From Streptomyces longispororuber (lineage in GTDB: Bacteria > Actinomycetota > Actinomycetes > Streptomycetales > Streptomycetaceae), in contig NZ_JAMOLN010000039.1 in NCBI RefSeq assembly GCF_024448165.1, forward strand, positions 1-57,782: DNA of 57,782 nt. Direction: 5' to 3'. How positions within the stretch are numbered: position 1 is the stretch's first letter; each line of letters begins with the position of its first letter. Below are positions 1 to 7,830 of the stretch, piece after piece. The notes under the pieces are model-generated. The model made no database searches, had not been told where the DNA came from, and saw only the letters and a list, made by a program, of their open reading frames with translations. The position numbers were made by a program, and so were the translations under genes.

Positions 1-1
1 G

Positions 2-2239
2 CCCTACCACCACCCGACGGCGGGCTGGGGCGCCGCCAAGTCCGTGGCGAAGGTCGTGGCGCGGGCCAAGGAGCCGGTGGACGCCTCCCGGCTGATGGTC
101 ACGATGAACCACCCGGACCGGGGCTTCGACTGCCCGGGCTGTGCCTGGCCCGACGACCAGCACGGGCTGCACCTGGACCTGTGCGAGAACGGCATCAAGC
201 ACGCCACCTGGGAGATGACGCCCAAGCGGGTCGACCGGGACTTCTTCGCCGCGCACACGGTGACCGAGCTGTCCTCCTGGGCCGACTTCGACCTGGAGGA
301 CCAGGGCCGGCTGGTCGGACCGCTGTCGTACGACCCGGACACCGACCGGTATCTGCCGATCTCCTGGGCGGACGCGTTCGCCCTGGTCGGCGAGGTGCTG
401 CGCGGCCTGGGCTCGCCCGACGAGGCGCTGTTCTACACGTCGGGGCGGCTGAGCAACGAGGCCACGTTCCTGTACCAGCTCTTCGCCCGCGAGTACGGCA
501 CCAACAACCTGCCGGACTGCTCCAACATGTGCCACGAGGCGAGCGGCCGGGCGCTGACGGCGTCCCTGGGCACCGGCAAGGGCACCGTCGACCTGAACGA
601 CCTCGACACGGCGGACGCGCTGTTCGTGATGGGCGTCAACGCCGCGTCGAACGTCCCCCGCATGATCACGACACTGGCCCACGCCTGTCGCCGCGGGGCA
701 CAGGTCGTGCACGTCAATCCGCTGGTGGAGGCCGCGGCGGGGCGGACCATCGTGCCGCACGAGTTCGCCGCGATGGCCACGTTCCGGTCCACGCCCACCG
801 GCACGATGAACCTGCAGCCCAGGATCGGCGGCGACCTCGCGTTCCTGCGCGGCGTCGCCAAGGCGGTCCTGGAGAGCGCCGAGCACGAGCCGGAGGCGGT
901 CGACCGGGAGTTCCTGGAGCGCTTCACCGAGGGTTTCGACGCCTACCGGGACCTGTGCGCGGCCACCCCGTGGGAGGACCTGGAGCAGGCCTCGGGGCTG
1001 ACCCGACGCGACATGCGGCGGGCGGCCCGCGTGTACACCGAGGCGAGCAGCACGATCGTCGCCTGGTGCCTCGGCATCACCCAGCAGGAGCACGGCGTCG
1101 ACACCGTGCGCGAGATCGTCAACCTCCTGCTGCTGCGCGGCAACGTCGGCCGCGAGGGCGCGGGCCCCTGCCCGATCCGCGGCCACAGCAACGTGCAGGG
1201 CAACCGCACCTGCGGCATCGACCACCGTCCGAAGGACGCGTTCCTGGACCGTCTCGACGAGGTCTGCGGGATCACGGCGCCGCGCGCGCCCGGCCTCGAC
1301 ACGGTGCACGGGATCCAGGCCATGCACGAGGGCCGGGCGACGGTCTTCGTCGGCATGGGCGGCAACTTCGTGCGGGCCGCGCCCGACCACGAGTACACCG
1401 AACAGGCCCTGCGGAACTGCGAGTTGACCGTCCAGGTGTCCACCAAGCTGAACCGCTCGCACCTGGTGCACGGGCGGCGGGCGCTCATCCTGCCGTGTCT
1501 GGGCCGCACCGAGAAGGACGTGCAGGCCGGCGGGGCGCAGTCGGTCAGCGTCGAGGACTCGATGAGCATGGTCCACCTGTCGCGCGGCATGAAGCGCCCC
1601 GCGTCACCGCACCTGCGCTCCGAGCCCGCGATCATCGCGGGCATCGCGCGGGCCGCGCTCCCGGACAGCGCGACGCCCTGGGAGGGGTACGTCGAGGACT
1701 ACGACCGGATCCGCGACACCATGCAGCGGGCCCTGGACGGCTTCGAGGACTTCAACCGCCGGGTGCGCGGCCCGCACGGCTTCCGGCTGCGCCAGCCCGC
1801 CCGGGAGCGGGTCTTCCGGACGGCGTCGGGCCGCGCCGAGTTCTCGCTCGCGCCGCTGCCCGACCCGAGCCCCGGCGAGGGCCTCCTGACGCTCGCCACG
1901 GTCCGCTCCCACGACCAGTGGAACACCACGATCTACTCGTCCGACGACCGCTACCGGGGCCTGCACAACCTGCGCACCGTCGTCCTGCTCAACGCCACCG
2001 ACATGCGCGACCGCGGCCTGGCCGACCTCGATCCGGTGGACATCACCTCGATCGCCAGGGACGGCACGCGCCGCACGGTGCGCGGGTACCGCGCGGTGAC
2101 GTACGACGTGCCGCGGGGCAGCGCCGTCGGCTACATGCCGGAGCTCAACTCGCTGTGCGCGATCGGGGACTTCAGCCCGCAGAGCGACCAGCCGCTGATG
2201 AAGCACCTGACGGTCGAGGTGGTGGCGCACACCCCGTAG
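2..2239 (+). CDS. Molybdopterin oxidoreductase, FdhF/YdeP-type (5' end outside window)
   Basis: The reading frame is open from base 2, so the gene starts upstream of the window; 745 residues are visible. The start of the visible part carries a Cys cluster, FDCPGCAW followed by LCENG, the reduced iron-sulfur motif of YdeP/FdhF-like oxidoreductases. Further on are the molybdopterin-domain signatures SNMCHEASG, the Gly-rich GNVGREGAGPCPIRGHSNVQ stretch, and a C-terminal molydopterin-dinucleotide-binding part (TVRSHDQWNTTIYS). The family comprises cytoplasmic formate-dehydrogenase-like proteins, some linked to acid resistance, whose substrate is often unknown. The gene ends at a TAG just before the convergent RraA-fold gene. 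Family assignment is firm; the reaction is not. Confidence 0.9.
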   Translation, partial: PYHHPTAGWGAAKSVAKVVARAKEPVDASRLMVTMNHPDRGFDCPGCAWPDDQHGLHLDLCENGIKHATWEMTPKRVDRDFFAAHTVTELSSWADFDLEDQGRLVGPLSYDPDTDRYLPISWADAFALVGEVLRGLGSPDEALFYTSGRLSNEATFLYQLFAREYGTNNLPDCSNMCHEASGRALTASLGTGKGTVDLNDLDTADALFVMGVNAASNVPRMITTLAHACRRGAQVVHVNPLVEAAAGRTIVPHEFAAMATFRSTPTGTMNLQPRIGGDLAFLRGVAKAVLESAEHEPEAVDREFLERFTEGFDAYRDLCAATPWEDLEQASGLTRRDMRRAARVYTEASSTIVAWCLGITQQEHGVDTVREIVNLLLLRGNVGREGAGPCPIRGHSNVQGNRTCGIDHRPKDAFLDRLDEVCGITAPRAPGLDTVHGIQAMHEGRATVFVGMGGNFVRAAPDHEYTEQALRNCELTVQVSTKLNRSHLVHGRRALILPCLGRTEKDVQAGGAQSVSVEDSMSMVHLSRGMKRPASPHLRSEPAIIAGIARAALPDSATPWEGYVEDYDRIRDTMQRALDGFEDFNRRVRGPHGFRLRQPARERVFRTASGRAEFSLAPLPDPSPGEGLLTLATVRSHDQWNTTIYSSDDRYRGLHNLRTVVLLNATDMRDRGLADLDPVDITSIARDGTRRTVRGYRAVTYDVPRGSAVGYMPELNSLCAIGDFSPQSDQPLMKHLTVEVVAHTP

Positions 2240-2242
2240 GGC

Positions 2243-3079
2243 TCAGGTGGCGGCGGGCCGGCTCGCCAGGTACTCGGTCAGACCGTCGCCGGTGAGCGGG
2301 TAGTAGTCGGAGAGGCGTCCGCCCTCGTCGAGGCGGCGGCGCGCGAACGCCTCCCGGTCCTGGTGCAGCAGCGAGTCCTCGGCGAGCGGGACCGCCTTGT
2401 GCTGGGGCACGACGACGGCGCCGTCCTCGTCGGCGACGATCAGGTCGCCGGGGGTCACCAGGGAGCCGCCGACGCCGACCGGCACGTTGAACGCGGACGG
2501 GAACAGCTCGGTCTGCGAGGCGTAGTGCGGGGTGACGCCGGTGCACCAGACGGGGACGCCGAGCGCGCGGATGCGGGCCGCGTCCCTGACCCGTCCGTCG
2601 ACGACGATCCCGGCGCCGCCGCGCAGCTTGAAGTAGCGCACGAGCATGTCGCCGAGGCAGCCGGTGAAGTGACTGCCGTGGGCGGAGACGACGAGCACGT
2701 CGCCGGGCTCGATCGACTCCAGTACGCCCCACAGCGGGGTCTTGCGCTCGATGTCCTCCTGCTCGGCGCCGTTGAAGACGTCCTCGCGCTGCGGCAGGAA
2801 CTGCAGGGTCACCGCGCCGCCGGTGATCTTGACGTCCGGTTCCCTGTGCAGTGGTACGGGGCCGTCGATGAACGTCCGCGTGATGCCCATCTGGTGCAGC
2901 TTCGCGCAGGCCGTCGCCGCGCTGACGCCCTGGAGGGCCTCCACCATCTGTGCGGTGGGGCGTTCGTAGGTCGAGGTGTGGACGGCGGCTCTCATCGAAC
3001 CGTAGGGGCGGGCCTCCCCCGTCCCGTTGACACGGGTCTCCCCCGTCGACGGCGCTTTCTGATCCCCAGTCGGGTGCAT
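2243..3079 (-). CDS. RraA-fold protein, probable pyruvate aldolase/decarboxylase of the fucose pathway
   Basis: A 278-residue protein of the RraA/HMG-CHA aldolase fold. Databases often label such proteins regulators of RNase E. Here the D-X20-R-D signature associated with catalytic members is complete: D144 in CLGDMLVRYF, then R165-D166 in VDGRVRD, exactly 20 residues apart. That favours a divalent-metal class II pyruvate aldolase or oxaloacetate decarboxylase. ATG 3079 was chosen for its GGAGAGG ribosome site 8 bases upstream. ATG 2995 would remove 28 poorly conserved residues and cannot be excluded. The gene is divergent from the alpha-L-fucosidase and shares its two operator copies. This suggests a role in splitting a 2-keto-3-deoxy sugar acid such as 2-keto-3-deoxy-L-fuconate (inference). 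Confidence 0.82.
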   Translation of the reverse strand: MHPTGDQKAPSTGETRVNGTGEARPYGSMRAAVHTSTYERPTAQMVEALQGVSAATACAKLHQMGITRTFIDGPVPLHREPDVKITGGAVTLQFLPQREDVFNGAEQEDIERKTPLWGVLESIEPGDVLVVSAHGSHFTGCLGDMLVRYFKLRGGAGIVVDGRVRDAARIRALGVPVWCTGVTPHYASQTELFPSAFNVPVGVGGSLVTPGDLIVADEDGAVVVPQHKAVPLAEDSLLHQDREAFARRRLDEGGRLSDYYPLTGDGLTEYLASRPAAT

Positions 3080-3123
3080 GCACGTGCCTCTCCGCGCGCT
3101 CGTCGCACGCAACGCCAGTGACA

Positions 3124-3140
3124 TCATCGCCTATCGATGG
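3124..3140 (+). promoter_or_regulatory. Fucose-locus operator copy A
   Basis: TCATCG-CCTAT-CGATGG, one of six copies in the window of a 17-bp inverted repeat with consensus CCATCG-N5-CGATGG. It lies in the divergent region between the RraA-fold gene and the alpha-L-fucosidase gene. The likely binder is the GntR/FCD regulator encoded at 9895-10629 (inference). Confidence 0.65.
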
Positions 3141-3151
3141 TAGATAACAGC

Positions 3152-3168
3152 CAATCGATTAGTGATGT
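3152..3168 (-). promoter_or_regulatory. Fucose-locus operator copy B
   Basis: Read on the minus strand this is ACATCA-CTAAT-CGATTG, a degenerate copy of the same 17-bp motif. Its centre is 28 bp from that of copy A, in the same divergent promoter. Paired sites suggest cooperative binding or control of both directions. Confidence 0.5.
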
Positions 3169-3193
3169 CAATGCGTCCGTCAGGAGATCCACC

Positions 3194-4471
3194 GTGGCCG
3201 CTGCTTCCCCCGACGCCTCTCAACTCCCCGATTCCCCGGGGTGGTTCGAGGCGGCACGCTTCGGACTGTTCGTGCACTTCGGGCTGTACAGCCTGGCCGC
3301 CCGGCATGAGTGGGTGCGCAGTCGGGAGGCCATGTCGCAGCAGGAGTACGACCGTTATCTGCACCGGTTCGACCCGGACCTGTTCGACGCGCGGCAACTG
3401 GCGCGCACGGCGCGAGAGTCGGGCATGCGCTACGCAGTGCTCACCACCAAGCACCACGACGGGTTCTGCCTCTTCGACTCGGCGCTCACCGACTACACAT
3501 CGGTGCGCGCGACCGGGCGCGACCTGGTGCGCGAGTTCGTCGACGCGATGCGCGCCGAGGGGCTGCGGGTCGGGCTCTACTACTCGCTGCTGGACTGGCA
3601 CCACCCGGACTTCACGGTCGACGAGCACCATCCGCTGCGCGGCACCCCGGCCGAGCGGGAGCCCCGCGACATGGCGCGCTACCGCTCGTACATGGAGGGG
3701 CAGGTGCGCGAGCTCCTCACCGGTTACGGCCCTATCGACCTGCTCTTCTTCGACTTCAGCTATCCGGCGAAGGGGCCGGAGGCGTGGGGCGCCGGGCAAC
3801 TGATGAGCATGGTGCGGGAGTTGCAGCCGGGCATCCTCGTCAACGACCGGATGGGCGTGCCGGGCGACTACGTGACCCCCGAGCAGTACCAACCGGACCG
3901 GCCGCTGGAGCGGGACGGCGTACCGGTCCGCTGGGAGGCCTGCCACACGCTCAACGGCTCGTGGGGGTACGACCGCGACAACCACGACTACAAGGACCCG
4001 GCCCTGCTGGTCCGGATGCTGGTGCAGTCCGTCGCCTGCGGCGGCAACCTCATCCTGAACGTCGGCCCCACGGGCCGGGGCGCCCTCGACCCGCGGGCCC
4101 GGGCGACCCTGCGGGCCATCGGCGAGTGGACCGAGCTGCACGGACGGTCCGTGCACGGGGCCGGGCCTGCCGCGTTCGAGGCGCCCGCCAACGCCCTCTA
4201 CACCCGCAGCGGCCGGCACCTCTATCTGCATCTGCTGGCCTGGCCGCTCAAGCACCTCCACCTGCCGGGCCTCGCCGGCCGCGTGCGCTACGCCCAACTC
4301 CTGCACGACGGTTCGGAGATCGGCTTCCAGGAGACGGACGGCGCCCGGCACGAGCACAACAACCTGGCGCCGCCCGGACAGCCCGCGGGCACCCTCACCC
4401 TGAACCTGCCGATCGCCCGCCCCGACGTGCTGCTCCCGGTCATCGAGCTGGAGCTGGCCGAGGGCGAGTGA
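3194..4471 (+). CDS. GH29 alpha-L-fucosidase (intracellular)
   Basis: A 425-residue glycoside hydrolase family 29 protein that releases alpha-L-fucose from oligosaccharides. Diagnostic stretches are WFEAARFGLFVHFGLYS at the start, TTKHHDGFCLFDS, and IDLLFFDFSYP with the likely nucleophile Asp187. GTG 3194 was chosen because AGGAG lies 5 bases upstream; an in-frame ATG at 3137 lies inside operator copy A. No signal peptide is visible, so the enzyme should act in the cytoplasm on imported material. There is no obvious C-terminal carbohydrate-binding module. It is divergent from the RraA-fold gene and is followed by a hairpin and then by the transporter genes. Confidence 0.93.
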   Translation: MAAASPDASQLPDSPGWFEAARFGLFVHFGLYSLAARHEWVRSREAMSQQEYDRYLHRFDPDLFDARQLARTARESGMRYAVLTTKHHDGFCLFDSALTDYTSVRATGRDLVREFVDAMRAEGLRVGLYYSLLDWHHPDFTVDEHHPLRGTPAEREPRDMARYRSYMEGQVRELLTGYGPIDLLFFDFSYPAKGPEAWGAGQLMSMVRELQPGILVNDRMGVPGDYVTPEQYQPDRPLERDGVPVRWEACHTLNGSWGYDRDNHDYKDPALLVRMLVQSVACGGNLILNVGPTGRGALDPRARATLRAIGEWTELHGRSVHGAGPAAFEAPANALYTRSGRHLYLHLLAWPLKHLHLPGLAGRVRYAQLLHDGSEIGFQETDGARHEHNNLAPPGQPAGTLTLNLPIARPDVLLPVIELELAEGE

Positions 4472-4498
4472 GGGGCCCGGCCCGAAGACCGGTGCCCC
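4472..4498 (+). terminator. Hairpin after the fucosidase gene
   Basis: GGGGCCCGG (4472-4480) pairs with CCGGTGCCCC (4489-4498) with one bulged base. It begins directly at the fucosidase stop codon and has no T-tract, as is common in Streptomyces. It suggests the transporter genes have their own promoter. Confidence 0.5.
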
Positions 4499-4557
4499 GC
4501 AAGGCGGTTGGTCGCTGCACGACTCTTGAACAAGCGAAGTGCCGCCCCTAGCATCAG

Positions 4558-4574
4558 CAATCGATAGACGATAG
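4558..4574 (-). promoter_or_regulatory. Fucose-locus operator copy C
   Basis: On the minus strand this reads CTATCG-TCTAT-CGATTG, a near-consensus copy of the locus operator. It sits in the 245-bp gap between the fucosidase and the binding-protein gene. That gap otherwise holds the hairpin at 4472-4498 and operator copy D. Confidence 0.6.
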
Positions 4575-4658
4575 TCGTCGAGGCGAGGGCCCAGCCCCGC
4601 CTCCCTTCCGCCTCACTTCCCCCGCGCACCGCTGCTCCACCGGGAACCACACGGCTGA

Positions 4659-4675
4659 ACATCAGCTATCGATTA
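4659..4675 (+). promoter_or_regulatory. Fucose-locus operator copy D
   Basis: ACATCA-GCTAT-CGATTA, the weakest copy of the 17-bp motif. It lies 41 bp upstream of the binding-protein start and its centre is 101 bp from that of copy C. The position suits repression by blocking initiation. Confidence 0.45.
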
Positions 4676-4716
4676 TTCACGACTGAGCAACACGACTACG
4701 CAACGGAGCGTGTCCG

Positions 4717-5961
4717 ATGAGAACAATGTGGCGCCGTGCCTGCGGGCTCACCGTGGCTCCCCTGGTGATGGCGTCGGCCGTCGCCTGTGGTGGCGGGTCC
4801 GACCAGGCCGCGGAGGGCACGACCCTCCGGGTCATCGTCAACATCACGCCGAACCTGACGGAGAAGTACTGGAACGACCTCTTCGCGAGGTACGAGAAGG
4901 CCCACCCGGGCGTGACGGTGAAGCTGGAGCTGACCGGCACCATCGCGGCCGACGCGAAGCTGCGCCAGGACCTGGCGGCGGGCGACCCGCCGGACGTCGT
5001 GCAGCAGATCACGCCGAACGCGGACACCGCCTCGCTCTTCGCCGACCTGACCGACGAGTCCTGGACGGCCAAGACGCCACTGGCCGACCAGTACGCCGTC
5101 GACGGCAAGCGCTACATGGTGGGCGTGGGCGAGCAGATCCAGTCACTCGTCTTCTACAACAAGGCGGCCTTCGAGAAGGCCGGCCTGGACGCGTCGAAGA
5201 TCCGCACCATGGACGACCTCACCGCCGCCATGGGCAAGCTGAAGAGTTCCGGGTACAAGCCGCTGCAGACGGCCGGTCAGTGGGTCACCGGCGGCCAGTT
5301 CTCGATGATGGCCGACGCGGGCGTCCTCACCGCCGACCCCCGGTGGACCGCCAAGCGCAACGACGGCAAGGTCTCCTTCGCCGACAGCGGCTACCTCGAC
5401 TACCTCAAGGACTACAAGGGCTGGATCGACAAGGGCTACCTGGACAAGAGCGCGCTCGGCGTCACCTACGCGGACGGCCAGACGGCGTTCCTGAACGGCA
5501 AGTCGGCGATGTACGTGATGGGTTCGTTCTTCGTGCCCGCCGCGGACGCCGCGAAGAAGAGCGACGACATCGGGGTGTTCTCGATGCCGACCGACGGGGC
5601 GTACCCGTCCGGCCAGTTCGGCAACATCTCCAACCCGTACGTCGTGGTGAACAAGTCGCCGCACAAGGCCGAGGCCATCGACTTCGTGAAGTGGGCGACC
5701 ACCGATCCGGCCGCCATCAAGAGCCAGCTGGCCTCGGACGGCAACATGCGCACGGGCTTCTCGTACCCGATGTCGAGCCTCGGCACGTCGGTGCAGAAGA
5801 TCCTCGACAAGGCGCCGTCGGTGATCGTGAAGTCCGGTGCCAACCAGCCGGTCGCCGGGTTCAGCGACGAGCTCAACAAGCAGGTCCAGTCCCTGTACTC
5901 CGGAGCGTCGCCCAAGGCCGTCGCCGAGGGATTGGACAAGTGGTGGAACTCGCAGGGCTGA
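4717..5961 (+). CDS. Sugar ABC transporter substrate-binding lipoprotein (fucose locus)
   Basis: A 414-residue family 1 extracellular solute-binding protein. The N-terminus is a lipoprotein signal with lipobox SAVAC (Cys24), so the mature protein should be anchored outside the membrane. Features typical of sugar-binding proteins include TPNADTASLFADLTD and YNKAAFEKAGLD in the ligand-cleft region. It is the first gene of an importer operon. The first permease start overlaps its last codons, indicating translational coupling. No ATPase gene follows; Streptomyces sugar importers commonly share MsiK (known for the group). The ligand is unknown, but locus context points to fucosylated oligosaccharides. 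Confidence 0.9.
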   Translation: MRTMWRRACGLTVAPLVMASAVACGGGSDQAAEGTTLRVIVNITPNLTEKYWNDLFARYEKAHPGVTVKLELTGTIAADAKLRQDLAAGDPPDVVQQITPNADTASLFADLTDESWTAKTPLADQYAVDGKRYMVGVGEQIQSLVFYNKAAFEKAGLDASKIRTMDDLTAAMGKLKSSGYKPLQTAGQWVTGGQFSMMADAGVLTADPRWTAKRNDGKVSFADSGYLDYLKDYKGWIDKGYLDKSALGVTYADGQTAFLNGKSAMYVMGSFFVPAADAAKKSDDIGVFSMPTDGAYPSGQFGNISNPYVVVNKSPHKAEAIDFVKWATTDPAAIKSQLASDGNMRTGFSYPMSSLGTSVQKILDKAPSVIVKSGANQPVAGFSDELNKQVQSLYSGASPKAVAEGLDKWWNSQG

Positions 5962-6866
5962 CCGAGGCACAGCGGCGCGGCAGGAACCGGGCCCGGCTGC
6001 GGGAGACCGCGGTCTCCCTCGGGATGATGGGCCCGGCCGTCCTCCTGTACACGGTGATGACGGTCGTGCCGGTCGTCGTCGCCGTGTACCTGAGCCTCAC
6101 CGACTGGGACGGTTTCTCCACGGCGGCGTTCATCGGGCTCGACAACTACCAGCACCTCTTCGACGACCCGAGCTCGACGGACGCCTGGTACGTGACGGCG
6201 CTGATCGCCGTGGCGGGCACGGTGCTCATGGTGGGTCTGGGGCTCGTCTACGCGCTCGCGCTCAAGGCCAAGTCGCGCACGAACTCCTTCTTCCGGGCCG
6301 TCGCCTACTTCCCGCACGTGATCAGCGCGCTGATCCTCGGCTACCTGTGGGCGGCGATCCTCGGCACGAACGGGGCGATCAACAACACCCTCGCCAAGTT
6401 CGGCATCGATCCGGTGGGCTTCCTCTTCGACGAGCAGTTCGCGCTGGTCTCACTGATCGCGGTGATCGTGTGGGCGGGCTTCGGCTTCAACGTCGTCCTG
6501 TTCGTGGCCGCCCTGCAGACCGTGCCGGCCGAGCTGCTGGAGGCCGCCGCGATCGACGGGGCCAGCAAGCGCCAGATCAACCTGCGGGTCGTGATCCCGA
6601 TGATCGCGCCCGTGGTGACCGTGGCGACGGTACTGAACCTGGTCGGGCTCATCCGGGCGTACGACATCGTGGTCAGCCTCACCGGCGGCGGTCCCGCCGG
6701 CTCGACGCAGACGTTCACGTACCTCATCCTCGCCCGGTCCTTCGAGGGCACCAAGGTCGGCTACGCGACCGCGCAGGCGGTGTTCCTGATGGTGGTGTCC
6801 GCCGTGCTCGCCCTCCTCGTGACGGCGCTGCGCAACCGTCAAGACCAAGCCGCGACAGGGAGTTAG
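5940..6866 (+). CDS. Sugar ABC transporter permease, MalF-like
   Basis: A 308-residue inner-membrane permease with about six hydrophobic segments and the cytoplasmic EAA loop EAAAIDGASKRQINLRVVIP that contacts the ATPase. GTG 5940 was chosen for GAGGGA 8 bases upstream; GTG 5943 is possible. The start overlaps the binding-protein gene by 22 bp. The same frame is open further upstream, but that extension is only the shadow of the lipoprotein gene. It pairs with the next gene to form the membrane channel. Confidence 0.9.
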   Translation: MVELAGLTEAQRRGRNRARLRETAVSLGMMGPAVLLYTVMTVVPVVVAVYLSLTDWDGFSTAAFIGLDNYQHLFDDPSSTDAWYVTALIAVAGTVLMVGLGLVYALALKAKSRTNSFFRAVAYFPHVISALILGYLWAAILGTNGAINNTLAKFGIDPVGFLFDEQFALVSLIAVIVWAGFGFNVVLFVAALQTVPAELLEAAAIDGASKRQINLRVVIPMIAPVVTVATVLNLVGLIRAYDIVVSLTGGGPAGSTQTFTYLILARSFEGTKVGYATAQAVFLMVVSAVLALLVTALRNRQDQAATGS

Positions 6867-6875
6867 GAGCCGGTA

Positions 6876-7793
6876 GTGGTGACACTGGAGGCAAAGGCCG
6901 ACGACCGGCCGAAGGTCGTACCCGCGTCGCTCAAGGACGACGACGTGCCGCGCGCGGACCGTGAGGAGTCCCGCTCGCCCGTGCGCTGGGTGCTGCTCGG
7001 CGTGCTGTTCGTCGTCATGGTCGTGCCGATCTATCTGCTCGTCGTGAACGCGTTCAAGTCGCAGCAGGACATCCTCGACAACCCGTTCTCGATCCCGCTG
7101 GGCGGGCTGACCTTCGAGCACATGTCGGCGGCGATCAGCAGCCCGCAGTTCAACGTCATCGGCGGCTACGGCTTCACGCTGTTCCTCGTCGTGATGGTCG
7201 ACGTGTTCTGCATCCTGCTGGCGGGCCCGGCCGCGTACGCGATCGCGCGCAGCCTGAAGAAGCGCACGCAGCTGGTGCTGCTGTACTTCCTCGCCGGCAC
7301 GTTCATCCCGGGCGCGGCCGTGATCATCCCGGTGATCTACGTGCTGCGCGAGGTCGGCCTGGCCAACACCGTCACCGGTCTGATCGCGCACGACGTGGCG
7401 TCGACGCTGCCGGTGAGCATCTTCCTGTTCGTCGGCTTCATCCGGACGATCCCGGTGGACATCGACCACGCGGCGACGATCGACGGCGCGGGCCGCTACC
7501 GCACCTTCTGGACCATCATCTTCCCGCTGATGCGTCCCGCGGTCGTGACGGTCCTGATCCTCAACTCCATCGGGATCTGGAACGACTTCGTGTCCCCGCA
7601 GATCCTGCTCAGCCCGTCCTCCGGGCACTACACGGTGACGACGGCGATCTACGCCGGCATCAGCCAGTACTCGACGGACCTGACGAAGGTGTTCCCCAAC
7701 CTGCTGCTCGCCGTCGCGCCCGTCGTCATCTTCTTCATCTACATGCAGCGCCACATCATCAGCGGCCTCACGGTCGGTGCCGTGAAGGGCTGA
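6876..7793 (+). CDS. Sugar ABC transporter permease, MalG-like
   Basis: A 305-residue permease with a 45-residue polar N-terminus, about six membrane segments and the EAA-type loop HAATIDGAGRYRTFWTIIFP. It starts at GTG 6876 after an AGGAG site, 9 bp beyond the first permease. It should form a heterodimer with that permease for uptake of the locus sugar. The operon appears to continue into the secreted beta-helix gene 37 bp downstream. Confidence 0.9.
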   Translation: MVTLEAKADDRPKVVPASLKDDDVPRADREESRSPVRWVLLGVLFVVMVVPIYLLVVNAFKSQQDILDNPFSIPLGGLTFEHMSAAISSPQFNVIGGYGFTLFLVVMVDVFCILLAGPAAYAIARSLKKRTQLVLLYFLAGTFIPGAAVIIPVIYVLREVGLANTVTGLIAHDVASTLPVSIFLFVGFIRTIPVDIDHAATIDGAGRYRTFWTIIFPLMRPAVVTVLILNSIGIWNDFVSPQILLSPSSGHYTVTTAIYAGISQYSTDLTKVFPNLLLAVAPVVIFFIYMQRHIISGLTVGAVKG

Positions 7794-7830
7794 ACCACCA
7801 CCTCAGCAGATCGGAAGAAAGGATCACGGA

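Noticed and set aside
2243..3079. Naming the RraA-fold protein an RNase E regulator
   Set aside because: The complete D-X20-R-D catalytic signature and the fucose context fit an aldolase/decarboxylase better.
3137..3193. ATG 3137 as the fucosidase start
   Set aside because: It lies inside the operator and has no ribosome site; GTG 3194 has AGGAG at good spacing.
4710..5939. Fusion of the lipoprotein region and first permease in one frame
   Set aside because: The first 410 codons are the out-of-frame shadow of the lipoprotein gene; the permease starts at GTG 5940.
6450..7754. Long minus-strand frame opposite the transporter permeases
   Set aside because: Its His/Asp/Arg-rich translation has no domain features, and such antisense frames are expected in very GC-rich DNA.
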